The notes under the pieces: generated by a model
Told to the model about the DNA's origin: nothing
What the model saw: the letters and a program-made list of their open reading frames with translations, nothing else
The model's database searches: none
Assembly (NCBI GenBank): GCA_902825775.1
Contig: CADECF010000003.1
Span: 235,800-299,799, forward strand
Reading direction: 5' to 3'
Source of the DNA: an uncultured Lysobacteraceae bacterium
GTDB taxonomy: Bacteria; Pseudomonadota; Gammaproteobacteria; Xanthomonadales; Xanthomonadaceae
DNA: 64,000 bases
Program-made: the position numbers and the translations under genes
Shown: piece after piece, positions 54,934-63,466 of the stretch
How the letters are laid out: each line of letters opens with the position of its first letter
Position numbering within the stretch: the first letter of the stretch is position 1

Positions 54934-55338
54934 TCAGCGGCCGCGCTTCTTCTTGTCGTCTCTCTTCAGGTTGTAGCCGAACTGCTTGGGCGCCAGCAGC
55001 GCCAGCTGTTCGTCCTGCTCGGGGAAGTATTCGCCTTCCCATTTGGTCAGGCTGTCGTTCTCGAAATGCAGGGTGAGATTCTTGATCTCTGTCTTGCCGA
55101 CGCGGCCGATGCGCTGGGTGGTGGTGTAGTCCCAGCGGTCGTGGTGGAACGGGTCGGCGATCGACGGCGAACCGAGCAGCGCAGCGACCTGCTGCTTGCC
55201 CATGCCGGGCTGCAATTGGTCCACCGCGGTCTTTTCCAGCAGGTTGCCCTGGTAGATCGGCTGCCGGTACAGGATGCCGCAGCCAGCGGTCAGGGCGGCG
55301 AGGACGACGAGTAGGACGGCTTGGCTCGGCTTGCGCAT
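54934..55338 (-). CDS. bamE: Outer membrane assembly lipoprotein BamE
   Basis: BamE is a lipoprotein subunit of the BAM complex that inserts beta-barrel proteins into the outer membrane. The 134-residue precursor has a lipobox LTAGC (Cys20), then IYQGNLLEKTAVDQLQPGM and KQQVAALLGSP, and the conserved DRWDYTTTQRIG. The C-terminal tail is strongly basic (LKRDDKKKRGR). It is convergent with rnfH and divergent from fur. Confidence 0.94.
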   Translation of the reverse strand: MRKPSQAVLLVVLAALTAGCGILYRQPIYQGNLLEKTAVDQLQPGMGKQQVAALLGSPSIADPFHHDRWDYTTTQRIGRVGKTEIKNLTLHFENDSLTKWEGEYFPEQDEQLALLAPKQFGYNLKRDDKKKRGR

Positions 55339-55445
55339 TCAGGGTTCGCGGCAGGGGCGGAATGCGGCGATAATACACCGAAGCCACGCGGCCCCGCCCG
55401 CGCCCGCCAATGCGTTCATCCTTGGTTATCGCGCTCGGAGTGCAG

Positions 55446-55847
55446 ATGGAATCGCAAGATCTACGCAAGGTCGGCCTGAAGGTCACCCATCCCCGGATGC
55501 GGATCCTGGAGTTGCTGGAACAGACCAAGCCGCGGCACATGACCGCCGAAGACATCTACCGGCATCTGCTGGAAGAGGGCGAGGAAATCGGCCTGGCCAC
55601 GGTCTACCGCGTGCTGACCCAGTTCGAAGCCGCCGGCCTGGTGCTCAAGCACAACTTCGAGGGCGGGCATGCGGTCTATGAACTGGACCGCGGCGGTCAT
55701 CACGACCATATGGTGGACGTCGATACCGGCAAGATCATCGAATTCGAAAGCGTCGAGATCGAGAAGCTTCAGCACGAGATCGCCGCCCGGCACGGTTACC
55801 TGCTGGAAGAACACTCGCTGGTGCTGTACGTCCGCAAGAAGCGTTGA
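55446..55847 (+). CDS. fur: Ferric uptake regulator
   Basis: Fur represses iron-uptake genes when loaded with Fe(II). The 133-residue protein has the winged HTH (KVTHPRMRILELLEQTK, TAEDIYRHLL, IGLATVYRVLTQFEAAGL) and the metal-binding domain (GGHHDHMVDVDTGKIIEFE). It contains no cysteine, so the CxxC structural zinc site of E. coli Fur is absent, as in some Pseudomonas-type Furs. The start at 55446 (MESQDLRKVGL) is conserved. TAATAC upstream at about 55371 is a possible -10. Confidence 0.95.
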   Translation: MESQDLRKVGLKVTHPRMRILELLEQTKPRHMTAEDIYRHLLEEGEEIGLATVYRVLTQFEAAGLVLKHNFEGGHAVYELDRGGHHDHMVDVDTGKIIEFESVEIEKLQHEIAARHGYLLEEHSLVLYVRKKR

Positions 55848-55857
55848 GCCGCCTTTT

Positions 55858-55937
55858 GTAGAGCGGAGCTTGCTCCGCTGCTCTCGGTAGATGCGAAAGC
55901 CCAAAGATCAAGGGCAGCGGAGCAAGCTCCGCTCTAC
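55858..55937. repeat. Family A palindrome between convergent fur and recN
   Basis: Arms at 55858-55881 and 55914-55937 are 24-base perfect reverse complements (core AGCGGAGCTTGCTCCGCT). Its position between two stops suggests a bidirectional transcription end. Confidence 0.88.
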
Positions 55938-55947
55938 AGGAGCCGGA

Positions 55948-57630
55948 CTAGTCGACGTTGCTGAGAAGACGCTTGGCCGCGGCGCGCGCTTCCTTACTGA
56001 CTTCGACACCGCCCAGCATCCGCGCCAATTCCTCTGCGCGCGCCTTTGCATCGAGTTTTTCGACTGCGCTCTGGGTCACGCCATCGCTGGCCGCCTTGCT
56101 GACGCGATAGTGCGCATGGCCTTGCGCCGCCACCTGCGGCAAGTGCGTCACGCATAGCGCCTGGCGTTTTTCGCCGAGCGCGCGCAGCTTCTGGCCGACG
56201 ATCTCCGCGACCGCGCCGCCGATGCCCGAATCGACTTCGTCGAACACCATCGTCGGCACCAGGTCGCCGCCCAATGCGGCCACTTCGATCGCCAGCGAGA
56301 TGCGCGACAGCTCGCCGCCCGAGGCGACCTTGCGCAACGGCCGCGGCGGCTGGCCGGCATTGGCCGAAACCAGGAATTCGACGCGCTCGGCGCCGTTGGC
56401 GTCGGGCCGTTCGGCCGCATTGGGTTCGAGCGTGACTTCGAATTTGCCGCCGCCCATGCCCAGTTCGCCGATCAGGGCCGTGGTGGATTTGGACAGCGCT
56501 TTGGCCGTCTTGGTGCGGGCTTCGGTGAGTTTGCCGGCGGCGGATTGCCACTGCTTGCGGGCGGCGGCGATCTCGCCGTCGAGCGCCGTTACGCGTTGTC
56601 CCGCGCTGCGCAGCGAGTCCAACTCCGCAGCTACCGCATCGCGCTGCGTAGCGAGTTGCTCGGGCGCGACGCGGTGCTTGCGGGCAAGATCGTGGATGCG
56701 GCCCAGCCGACGTTCCATGTCCTCGAATTGCGCCGGATCCAGATCGAGATCTTCGCGAATCCGTTCGATCAGCGCGATCGCCTCGTCGAGCTGGATCGAT
56801 GCCGCATCGAGCAGGGCATCGATGTCGGCCAGGCGCGGCTCGTGTTCGACCACGCGCATCAACTCGCTGCGGGTCTGCTGCAGTTGCCGGGTCATCGACG
56901 GCGCATCTTCGCCGGCCAGGCGCGCGAATGCGCCGTCGCAGGCGGCGATCAGCGCCGCCGCATGCGCGTGCCGGCGATGGGTTGCGCCGAGCTCGGCGAT
57001 AGCTTCGGGCTCCAGCGCTTCGCGTTGCAGTTCCGCGAATTGGTGTTCGAGATAAGCGATGCGTTCGGACACGTCGCCCTGCTTGGACAAGGCTTCGCGC
57101 TCGCGCAGCAAAGCGTTCCAATGCGCAGCGGCGACCTCGACCGCGGTCAAAGCCGCCTCGTGGCCGCCGAAGCCATCGAGCAAAGCCAGTTGGCTGGCTT
57201 TGGACAGCAGCGCCTGATGCTCGTGCTGGCCGTGGATTTCGACCAGCAAACCGGCCAATTCGCCCAATTGCGCCAATGTCGCCGGGCGGCCGTTGATCCA
57301 GGCTCTGGAACCTCCGTCGGCGCGCAGGGTGCGGCGCAGTTGGCAGTCGTCGCCTTCGTCCCGGCCTTCATCCAGCATGTCCTGCTCGCGCAGCCAATCG
57401 CGGGCGGGTAAGGCGTCGGCCAGATCGAACTGCGCGCTGAGTTCGGCGCGTTCGGCGCCGTGCCGGACCATGCCGCTGTCGGCGCGCAACCCGGACAGGA
57501 AGCCCAGCGCATCGACGAGCAGCGATTTGCCGGCGCCGGTTTCGCCCGAAATCACGGTCAGGCCCGCGCCGAATTCGAGTTCGGCGGCTCGGACGACGGC
57601 GAAGTCCTTGATGGTCAGTAGCGTCAGCAT
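55948..57630 (-). CDS. recN: DNA repair ATPase RecN
   Basis: RecN is an SMC-like ATPase acting in double-strand break repair. The 560-residue protein starts MLTLLTIKDFAVV, has Walker A GETGAGKS at residues 29-36, a long central coiled coil and a C-terminal signature LRKVASGGELSRISLAIEV followed by Walker B VPTMVFDEVDSGIGG. The start at 57630 is chosen because the family begins at ML(T/I). A CACAAT box lies seven bases upstream of it. No LexA box was seen by eye. Confidence 0.96.
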   Translation of the reverse strand: MLTLLTIKDFAVVRAAELEFGAGLTVISGETGAGKSLLVDALGFLSGLRADSGMVRHGAERAELSAQFDLADALPARDWLREQDMLDEGRDEGDDCQLRRTLRADGGSRAWINGRPATLAQLGELAGLLVEIHGQHEHQALLSKASQLALLDGFGGHEAALTAVEVAAAHWNALLREREALSKQGDVSERIAYLEHQFAELQREALEPEAIAELGATHRRHAHAAALIAACDGAFARLAGEDAPSMTRQLQQTRSELMRVVEHEPRLADIDALLDAASIQLDEAIALIERIREDLDLDPAQFEDMERRLGRIHDLARKHRVAPEQLATQRDAVAAELDSLRSAGQRVTALDGEIAAARKQWQSAAGKLTEARTKTAKALSKSTTALIGELGMGGGKFEVTLEPNAAERPDANGAERVEFLVSANAGQPPRPLRKVASGGELSRISLAIEVAALGGDLVPTMVFDEVDSGIGGAVAEIVGQKLRALGEKRQALCVTHLPQVAAQGHAHYRVSKAASDGVTQSAVEKLDAKARAEELARMLGGVEVSKEARAAAKRLLSNVD

Positions 57631-57706
57631 GGATGCAATTGTGCCGTGCGGCCCGCCAGCCTGCCATCGGCCGGTCGCGCCGCTTGCGACTGTCGTCATT
57701 CCTGCT

Positions 57707-57712
57707 TATACC
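57707..57712 (+). promoter_or_regulatory. Candidate -10 box six bases before the ankyrin gene
   Basis: TTGCGA (57684-57689), 17 bases, then TATACC (57707-57712), then six bases to the ATG. The same geometry is seen before hrcA. This would give a leaderless message. Confidence 0.4.
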
Positions 57713-57718
57713 GTCGAG

Positions 57719-58492
57719 ATGACCAGCGAATCGCCACCGACCGAGCACGCGCCGACCATCCTTGGCGACACCGACCCGATTGCCGTCCATGTCGTGGACG
57801 CGATTCGCAGCGGCGATAGGAAGGCGTTGCGGCGCTGGCTCGATGAGCATCCCGGCTGGGCCAACGTCCGCATCGCCGGCAGCGATGGCAACTGCGGAGT
57901 AGGGCAGCGTTCGCTCCTGCACATCGCGACGGATTGGCCCGGGCATTTTCCCGAGGTGGCAGGCACCATCGCCGATCTCGCCGCTGCGGGCGCGGACCCC
58001 AACGTCCGTTTTGCCGGCGGCTTCCATACCGAAACTCCGCTGCACTGGGCGGCCAGTTCGGACGATGTCGATGCCTTGGATGCCTTGCTCGATGCCGGTG
58101 CCGACATCGACGCGCCCGGCGCGGTGATCGGCGGCGGCACGCCCTTGGCCGACGCGAGGGCGTTCAAGCAATGGCGGGCCGCGCAACGATTGGTAGCGCG
58201 CGGCGCCTACGTGAGCCTGGTCGATGCCGCGACGCTCGGCATGATCGATCGCGTGCGCGAATGCATGGCCGAAAAACCCGAGCCGGAAGCCGTGAACTGC
58301 GCATTTTGGGGCGCCTGCCACGGCGGCCGGCAGGACTGTGCGGAATATCTGTTGGAACGCGGCGCCGATTTGGATTGGATCGCGCTTTGGGAGCCGCTGA
58401 CCCCGTTGGACGCGGCGGTGCGCAGCGACGCCGGCGAACTCGCCGCCTGGCTGCGCGGCCGCGGCGCGAAATCCGCCCGGGAACTCGGCTAG
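57719..58492 (+). CDS. Ankyrin-repeat protein
   Basis: The 257-residue protein has several ankyrin repeats, e.g. RSLLHIATDWPGHFPEVAGT, TPLHWAASSDDVDALDALLD, AGADIDAPGAVIGGGTPLAD and CAEYLLERGADLDW. Ankyrin repeats mediate protein-protein contact; the partner is unknown. No signal peptide is seen. It overlaps a convergent gene by four bases: both stop codons share the palindrome CTAG (58489-58492). Confidence 0.82.
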   Translation: MTSESPPTEHAPTILGDTDPIAVHVVDAIRSGDRKALRRWLDEHPGWANVRIAGSDGNCGVGQRSLLHIATDWPGHFPEVAGTIADLAAAGADPNVRFAGGFHTETPLHWAASSDDVDALDALLDAGADIDAPGAVIGGGTPLADARAFKQWRAAQRLVARGAYVSLVDAATLGMIDRVRECMAEKPEPEAVNCAFWGACHGGRQDCAEYLLERGADLDWIALWEPLTPLDAAVRSDAGELAAWLRGRGAKSARELG

Positions 58493-58947
58493 GCGGGTAT
58501 CTTCAGCACCATCAGTGCGAAGGCGATCCAGGCCGGAATCAGGCTGGCCGCACCGAAGAGGTCCCAACGCCCGAGCATCGCCCGGCACGTGTCCCAATCG
58601 GCGTCCGGCTGCAGCGCGTAATCTCGGATGCGGCGTTGCAGCGGCGCAAGCCACAGAAACATCAGCCCGGAAAACGCGAACAGCCCCAGACCCCACGCGA
58701 TCCAGCCCACGCGCAGCACCGGCAAGCCGCCGAAGACCGCCGCCGAGAAGCCGCTGAGGATGATGAAAGCCACGGCGGGAATAGTGAACAGCCGGTCGCT
58801 GCCGATGATGCCGTCCATGGCATCGGCCAGCGCCGCGGGGCTGCGGCGGTGTTTGATCCGGTGGATCCAGAACAGGCCCGTGGTGATATTGCCCAGGAAC
58901 AGCACCACCGCCGTCAGATGCAGCAATTTCAGCCATAAATAGATCAT
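58489..58947 (-). CDS. DUF2269-like integral membrane protein
   Basis: The 152-residue protein has four hydrophobic segments (about 1-22, 50-70, 76-98, 126-150). It begins MIYLWLKLLHLTAVVLFLGN and contains GSDRLFTIPAVAFIILSGFS, consistent with DUF2269, a family of unknown function related by topology to small heme or redox membrane proteins. The start at 58947 is chosen because the first helix begins there. Its stop shares CTAG with the ankyrin gene. Confidence 0.75.
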   Translation of the reverse strand: MIYLWLKLLHLTAVVLFLGNITTGLFWIHRIKHRRSPAALADAMDGIIGSDRLFTIPAVAFIILSGFSAAVFGGLPVLRVGWIAWGLGLFAFSGLMFLWLAPLQRRIRDYALQPDADWDTCRAMLGRWDLFGAASLIPAWIAFALMVLKIPA

Positions 58948-59068
58948 CGCGATGCCCCGTCCTGCGTCCGATCGGCGCGCAGAAACGCTAGCACCGGCCG
59001 TTCCGCATTCCCGCTGACAGCTGTCAGACATCGCGGATGCGGTTTGCATATCGCCGGGCCGCTGCTGC

Positions 59069-59097
59069 TTGCGCGTATCGGCGCGCCGGCTTATACC
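59069..59097 (+). promoter_or_regulatory. Candidate hrcA promoter giving a leaderless mRNA
   Basis: TTGCGC at 59069-59074 and TATACC at 59092-59097 are 17 bases apart, and the hrcA GTG (59104) lies six bases after the -10. No Shine-Dalgarno precedes the GTG. No CIRCE element was found. Confidence 0.4.
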
Positions 59098-59103
59098 GCC
59101 AGG

Positions 59104-60159
59104 GTGGCCAGACCTTCCGACGACTCATCCCTCGACCCGCGCGCACGCCAGCTGCTGCGCACGCTGATCGCGCGCTACATCCGCGACGGCGAGCCGGTCG
59201 GCTCGCAGACCCTGGCGCGCCACGCCGGCCTGGACGTCAGCCCGGCCACGATCCGCAACATCCTGGCCGATCTGGAAGACACCGGCCTGCTCAGCGCACC
59301 GCACGCCTCGGCCGGGCGCATACCCACCGCGCAGGGCTACCGGGTGTTCGTCGACAGCCTGCTGCAGGTCAAGCCGCTGGCCGAGGGCGAATTGTCGCGG
59401 CTGAGGAACGAATTGCCGGCGGGGGCGGGCACGCAGAACCTGCTCGGCAACGCGTCCGAACTGCTGTCGGCGATGACCCATTTCGTCGGTGTGGTCAGCG
59501 TGCCGCAGCGCGAACAGTTCGCGTTCAAGCACATCGACTTCGTGCCGCTCGACGGCCTGCGCGTGCTGGCGATCCTCGTGTTCGCCGACAACGACGTGCA
59601 GAACCGCATCCTGCAGACGCGCCGGCTGTACGGCCCGACCGAGCTGGAACGCGTCGCCAATTACCTCAACACCCATTTCGCCGGGCGGCCGCTGGCCGAC
59701 ATCCGCGCCACGCTGCTGCACGAGATGCGCAGCGCCCGCAGCGAGATGGAGAATCTACTGGCCCAGACGGTGGAATTGGCCGAGCAGGCCCTGGCGCCGG
59801 GCGCGGAGGACATGCTGCTGGCCGGGCAGACCCGCCTGATCGGCGTGCAGGATCTGGCCGATCTGGACCGGCTGCGCGAACTGTTCGAAGCCTTCGCCCG
59901 CAAACGCGAGATCCTGCAACTGCTGGAGCGCACCGTGCACGCTCCCGGAGTGCGCATCTTCATCGGCGAAGAGACCGGCCTGGCGCCATTGGAAGGCGTG
60001 TCGCTGGTCACCGCGCCCTATGCCGCAGGCGGCCGGGTGCTGGGGGTATTGGGCGTGATCGGTCCGACCCGGATGGCCTACGACCGGATCATCCCGGTCG
60101 TGCAGGCCGCGGCCGATGCGCTGGGTTCCGCCTTGAATCCCGGGGCCAAGCCCTCATAG
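59104..60159 (+). CDS. hrcA: Heat-inducible transcription repressor HrcA
   Basis: HrcA represses heat-shock genes by binding CIRCE. The 351-residue protein has the winged HTH near the N-terminus (LLRTLIARYIRDGEPVGSQT, DVSPATIRNILADLEDTGLL), then SAPHASAGRIPTAQGYRVFV, and the C-terminal GAF-like region (VGVVSVPQREQFAFKHIDFV, ETGLAPLEGVSLVTAPY). The start is set at GTG 59104 by family length; an in-frame ATG at 59044 would add 20 residues. It starts the hrcA-grpE-dnaK run. Confidence 0.93.
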   Translation: MARPSDDSSLDPRARQLLRTLIARYIRDGEPVGSQTLARHAGLDVSPATIRNILADLEDTGLLSAPHASAGRIPTAQGYRVFVDSLLQVKPLAEGELSRLRNELPAGAGTQNLLGNASELLSAMTHFVGVVSVPQREQFAFKHIDFVPLDGLRVLAILVFADNDVQNRILQTRRLYGPTELERVANYLNTHFAGRPLADIRATLLHEMRSARSEMENLLAQTVELAEQALAPGAEDMLLAGQTRLIGVQDLADLDRLRELFEAFARKREILQLLERTVHAPGVRIFIGEETGLAPLEGVSLVTAPYAAGGRVLGVLGVIGPTRMAYDRIIPVVQAAADALGSALNPGAKPS

Positions 60160-60201
60160 GTTGTCGGGTAGGGCGGCAGGACGACCGCCCGGAACCTGGA
60201 C

Positions 60202-60720
60202 ATGACCGCAACCGAACAACGACCCGACGATGCGGCCGCCGAAGCGGCCCTGGACACCGACCATCCCCTGTACGGCCTGATCGAAACCCTGAAGAGCGAC
60301 CTGGAACAACTCCGCGCCGAATCGCTGCGCGAACGCGCCGATCTGGACAACCAGCGCAAGCGCCTGGCGCGCGACGTGGACATGGCCCGCAAATTCGCCA
60401 ACGAACGCTTGCTGGCCGAGCTGTTGCCGGTATTCGACAGCCTGGAAGCCGCGTTGCTCACCGCCCCGCAAAACGACCCGCTACGCGCCGGCGTGGAGCT
60501 GACGTTGCGCCAGTTGCACAAGGTGGCCGAAGCCAACGGCCTGATCGAAGTGGCGCCGATGCCCGGCGACAGTTTCGACCCCGAACGCCACCAGGCCGCC
60601 AGCGTCGTCGAGGCCGCAGGCATACCGCCGGGCGCCGTCGCCCAGGCTTTCCAGAAAGGTTATGTGTTGAACGACCGCTTGCTGAGGCCGGCCATGGTAG
60701 TGGTCGCCAAGCACGATTGA
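60202..60720 (+). CDS. grpE: Nucleotide exchange factor GrpE
   Basis: GrpE releases ADP from DnaK. The 172-residue protein has the long N-terminal coiled coil ([40 protein letters not shown]) and the C-terminal beta domain with [32 protein letters not shown] and [20 protein letters not shown]. Spacing to hrcA is 42 bases. A hairpin repeat and a sigma-32-like promoter separate it from dnaK. Confidence 0.97.
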   Translation: MTATEQRPDDAAAEAALDTDHPLYGLIETLKSDLEQLRAESLRERADLDNQRKRLARDVDMARKFANERLLAELLPVFDSLEAALLTAPQNDPLRAGVELTLRQLHKVAEANGLIEVAPMPGDSFDPERHQAASVVEAAGIPPGAVAQAFQKGYVLNDRLLRPAMVVVAKHD

Positions 60721-60727
60721 CCGATTC

Positions 60728-60804
60728 GTAGCCCGGGTAAGCGAAGCGCACCCGGGGAACCGAGCCGCGGCGTCACCCGGGTGCGCTTCGCTTACCCGGG
60801 CTAC
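60728..60804. repeat. Family H palindrome between grpE and dnaK (29-bp perfect arms)
   Basis: Arms at 60728-60756 and 60776-60804 are perfect reverse complements (core CCCGGGTAAGCGAAGCGCAC). It begins 8 bases after the grpE stop and may attenuate readthrough into dnaK. Confidence 0.9.
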
Positions 60805-60830
60805 AGCGAGTCAAAAAATGGGACTAACGG

Positions 60831-60858
60831 CTTGAAGTGCCTGCCGCCGGCCCCAGAT
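60831..60858 (+). promoter_or_regulatory. Sigma-32-type heat-shock promoter for dnaK
   Basis: CTTGAA at 60831-60836 and CCCCAGAT at 60851-60858 are 14 bases apart, close to the sigma-32 consensus CTTGAA-N(13-17)-CCCCATnT. It lies about 60 bases before the dnaK ATG. Confidence 0.75.
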
Positions 60859-60918
60859 TACGCACATCGGCGGCATCGGCCGTCCCAAAAATTCAGATTT
60901 GAGAGAGGGAGCAACACC

Positions 60919-62841
60919 ATGGGCAAAATCATCGGCATCGATCTCGGCACGACCAATTCGTGCGTGGCGATCATGGAGGGCGGCAAGGCCCGCGTCATCG
61001 AGAATTCCGAAGGCGACCGCACCACGCCTTCCATCGTCGCCTACAGCAAGGACGGCGAGGTATTGGTCGGCGCCTCGGCCAAGCGGCAGGCCGTCACCAA
61101 TCCCAAGAACACCTTCTACGCCGTGAAGCGCCTGATCGGCCGCAAGTTCAAGGATGCCGAAGTGCAGAAGGACCGCGACCTGGTCCCGTATGCGATCGTC
61201 GAGCACGAAAACGGCGACGCCTGGGTCGCGACCAGCGACGGCAAGAAACTGTCCGCGCAGGAAGTCTCCGCGCGCATCCTCGAGAAGATGAAGAAGACCG
61301 CCGAAGCCTACCTGGGCGAGACGGTCACCGAAGCCGTGATCACGGTGCCGGCCTACTTCAACGACAGCCAGCGCCAGGCCACCAAGGACGCCGGCAAGAT
61401 CGCGGGCCTGGACGTCAAGCGCATCATCAACGAACCGACCGCGGCCGCATTGGCCTATGGCCTGGACAAGGCCGGCGGCGACCGCAAGATCGTCGTCTAC
61501 GATCTGGGCGGTGGCACGTTCGACGTGTCGATCATCGAAATCGCCAATGTCGACGGCGAGAAGCAGTTCGAAGTGCTGGCCACCAACGGCGATACGTTCC
61601 TGGGCGGCGAAGATTTCGACAAGCGCGTCATCGATTACCTCGTCGACGAATTCCAGAAAGAGCAGGGCATCGACCTGCGCAAGGACCCGCTGGCGCTGCA
61701 ACGCCTGAAGGACGCGGCCGAACGCGCCAAGATCGAACTGTCGTCCTCGCAGCAGACCGAAGTGAACCTGCCGTACGTGACGGCCGACGCTTCCGGTCCC
61801 AAGCACCTCAACCTGAAACTCACCCGCGCCAAGCTCGAAGCCCTGGTCGAAGACCTGATCAAGAAAACCATCGAGCCGTGCAAGATCGCGCTGAACGACG
61901 CCGGCCTGCGCGCCAGCGAAATCAGCGAAGTGATCCTGGTCGGCGGCCAGACCCGCATGCCGAAAGTGCAGCAGGCCGTGGCCGATTTCTTCGGCAAGGA
62001 ACCGCGCAAGGACGTCAACCCCGACGAAGCCGTAGCGCTGGGCGCCGCGATCCAGGGCGGCGTGCTGGCCGGCGACGTCAAGGACGTGCTGCTGCTCGAC
62101 GTGACCCCGCTGAGCCTGGGCATCGAAACGCTGGGCGGCGTGTTCACCAAGATCATCGAGAAGAACACCACCATCCCGACCAAGGCGTCGCAGACTTTTT
62201 CGACGGCCGAAGACAATCAGTCGGCAGTGACGGTGCATGTCCTGCAAGGCGAGCGCGATCAGGCCCGCTACAACAAATCGCTGGCCAAGTTCGACCTGTC
62301 CGGCATCGAGCCGTCGCCGCGCGGCATGCCGCAGGTGGAAGTGTCGTTCGACATCGACGCCAACGGCATCCTGCACGTGCACGCCAAGGACAAGAAGACC
62401 GGCAAGGAGCAGAAGGTCGAGATCAAGGCCGGCTCGGGCCTGTCGGAAGAAGAGATCCAGCGCATGGTCAGCGATGCCGAAGCGCATCGCGAAGAAGACA
62501 AGAAATTCCACGAGCTGGTCAACGCCCGCAACCAGGCCGATGCGCTGATCCACGCCACCCGCAGCGCCATCAAGGAACATGGCGACAAAGTCGGCGGCGA
62601 GATCATCGGCAAGACCGAAGCCGCATTGGCCGACCTCGAGACGGCGATGAAGGGCGACGACAAGGCCCAGATCGAAGCCAAGTCCAAGGCCTTGGAGGAA
62701 GCCGGCCAGTCGTTGTACGCCGCAGCGGCCGCCGCGCAGCAACCGGGCGCGGAAGGCGATGCCGGCGCGTCGTCGGCCTCGAAGAACGAAGACGTCGTCG
62801 ACGCCGAGTTCACCGAGGTCAAGGACGACGAGAAGAAGTAA
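60919..62841 (+). CDS. dnaK: Chaperone DnaK (Hsp70)
   Basis: DnaK is the ATP-driven Hsp70 chaperone. The 640-residue protein begins [20 protein letters not shown], contains the phosphate-2 loop [16 protein letters not shown] and ADP-binding [17 protein letters not shown], the linker [14 protein letters not shown], and a substrate-binding domain ending in an acidic KDDEKK tail. GAGAGAGGGAG lies upstream of the ATG. It has its own sigma-32-like promoter. Confidence 0.98.
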   Translation: MGKIIGIDLGTTNSCVAIMEGGKARVIENSEGDRTTPSIVAYSKDGEVLVGASAKRQAVTNPKNTFYAVKRLIGRKFKDAEVQKDRDLVPYAIVEHENGDAWVATSDGKKLSAQEVSARILEKMKKTAEAYLGETVTEAVITVPAYFNDSQRQATKDAGKIAGLDVKRIINEPTAAALAYGLDKAGGDRKIVVYDLGGGTFDVSIIEIANVDGEKQFEVLATNGDTFLGGEDFDKRVIDYLVDEFQKEQGIDLRKDPLALQRLKDAAERAKIELSSSQQTEVNLPYVTADASGPKHLNLKLTRAKLEALVEDLIKKTIEPCKIALNDAGLRASEISEVILVGGQTRMPKVQQAVADFFGKEPRKDVNPDEAVALGAAIQGGVLAGDVKDVLLLDVTPLSLGIETLGGVFTKIIEKNTTIPTKASQTFSTAEDNQSAVTVHVLQGERDQARYNKSLAKFDLSGIEPSPRGMPQVEVSFDIDANGILHVHAKDKKTGKEQKVEIKAGSGLSEEEIQRMVSDAEAHREEDKKFHELVNARNQADALIHATRSAIKEHGDKVGGEIIGKTEAALADLETAMKGDDKAQIEAKSKALEEAGQSLYAAAAAAQQPGAEGDAGASSASKNEDVVDAEFTEVKDDEKK

Positions 62842-62863
62842 GCTCGGGATACAGAATGGAGAG

Positions 62864-62901
62864 ACGGGAGACGTGGTCCGCTGCGTGCTCCCGTTTCTTT
62901 T
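62864..62901 (+). terminator. Hairpin terminator-like sequence after dnaK
   Basis: ACGGGAG (62864-62870) pairs with CTCCCGT (62888-62894), followed by TTCTTTT. It lies between dnaK and the hemoglobin gene and could lower readthrough towards dnaJ. Confidence 0.55.
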
Positions 62902-62937
62902 GAAGTTCGACCACCGGCAATGCGGACGGATCTCGCA

Positions 62938-63426
62938 ATGACTTCATCGATCTTGGAAACTCCGGCACCGCCAAGCCTGTACGAATGGGCCGGCGGCATG
63001 GCCGCGCTCGAAAAACTGACCGACGCCTTCTACGGCAAAGTCGAACTCGATCCGCTGCTGCAGCCGGTGTTCGCGAAGATGGACCCGGATCATCCGCGGC
63101 ACGTCGCGCGTTTCCTCGCCGAAGTGTTCGGCGGCCCGAAGTCGTATTCGGACGGCCACGGCGGCCATGCGGAGATGATCAGGCATCATCTGGGCCGCCA
63201 TCTGCAGGAAGCGCAGCGCCGCCGTTGGGTGCAACTGCTGATCGACGCCGCCGATGAGGTTGGCTTGCCGGACGATCCCGAATTCCGTTCCTCGTTCGTG
63301 GCGTATATCGAATGGGGTACCCGCCTGGCGGTGATCAACTCGCAGCCGGGCGCAGAAGTCGTCGAAGACCAGCCCATGCCGCAATGGGGTTGGGGCGAAG
63401 CCAAAGGGCCGTACGTCGCGCCATGA
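62938..63426 (+). CDS. Group II truncated hemoglobin
   Basis: The 162-residue protein is a group II (trHbO-like) truncated hemoglobin: LYEWAGGMAALEKLTDAFYG, DPLLQPVFAKMDPDHPRHVA, FLAEVFGGPKSYSD and GHAEMIRHHLGRHL, which provides the proximal histidine region. Such proteins bind O2 or NO, or scavenge peroxide. A C-terminal extension (PQWGWGEAKGPYVAP) is typical. An ATG at 62920 would add six residues. It is inserted between dnaK and dnaJ. Confidence 0.92.
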   Translation: MTSSILETPAPPSLYEWAGGMAALEKLTDAFYGKVELDPLLQPVFAKMDPDHPRHVARFLAEVFGGPKSYSDGHGGHAEMIRHHLGRHLQEAQRRRWVQLLIDAADEVGLPDDPEFRSSFVAYIEWGTRLAVINSQPGAEVVEDQPMPQWGWGEAKGPYVAP

Positions 63427-63466
63427 GCGACGCCGGCGAATTTTTGCAATCTAAGAAAACCAATAC

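Noticed and set aside
58948-60201. CIRCE operator near hrcA
   Set aside because: No TTAGCACTC-N9-GAGTGCTAA-like sequence was found by eye before hrcA, grpE or dnaK.
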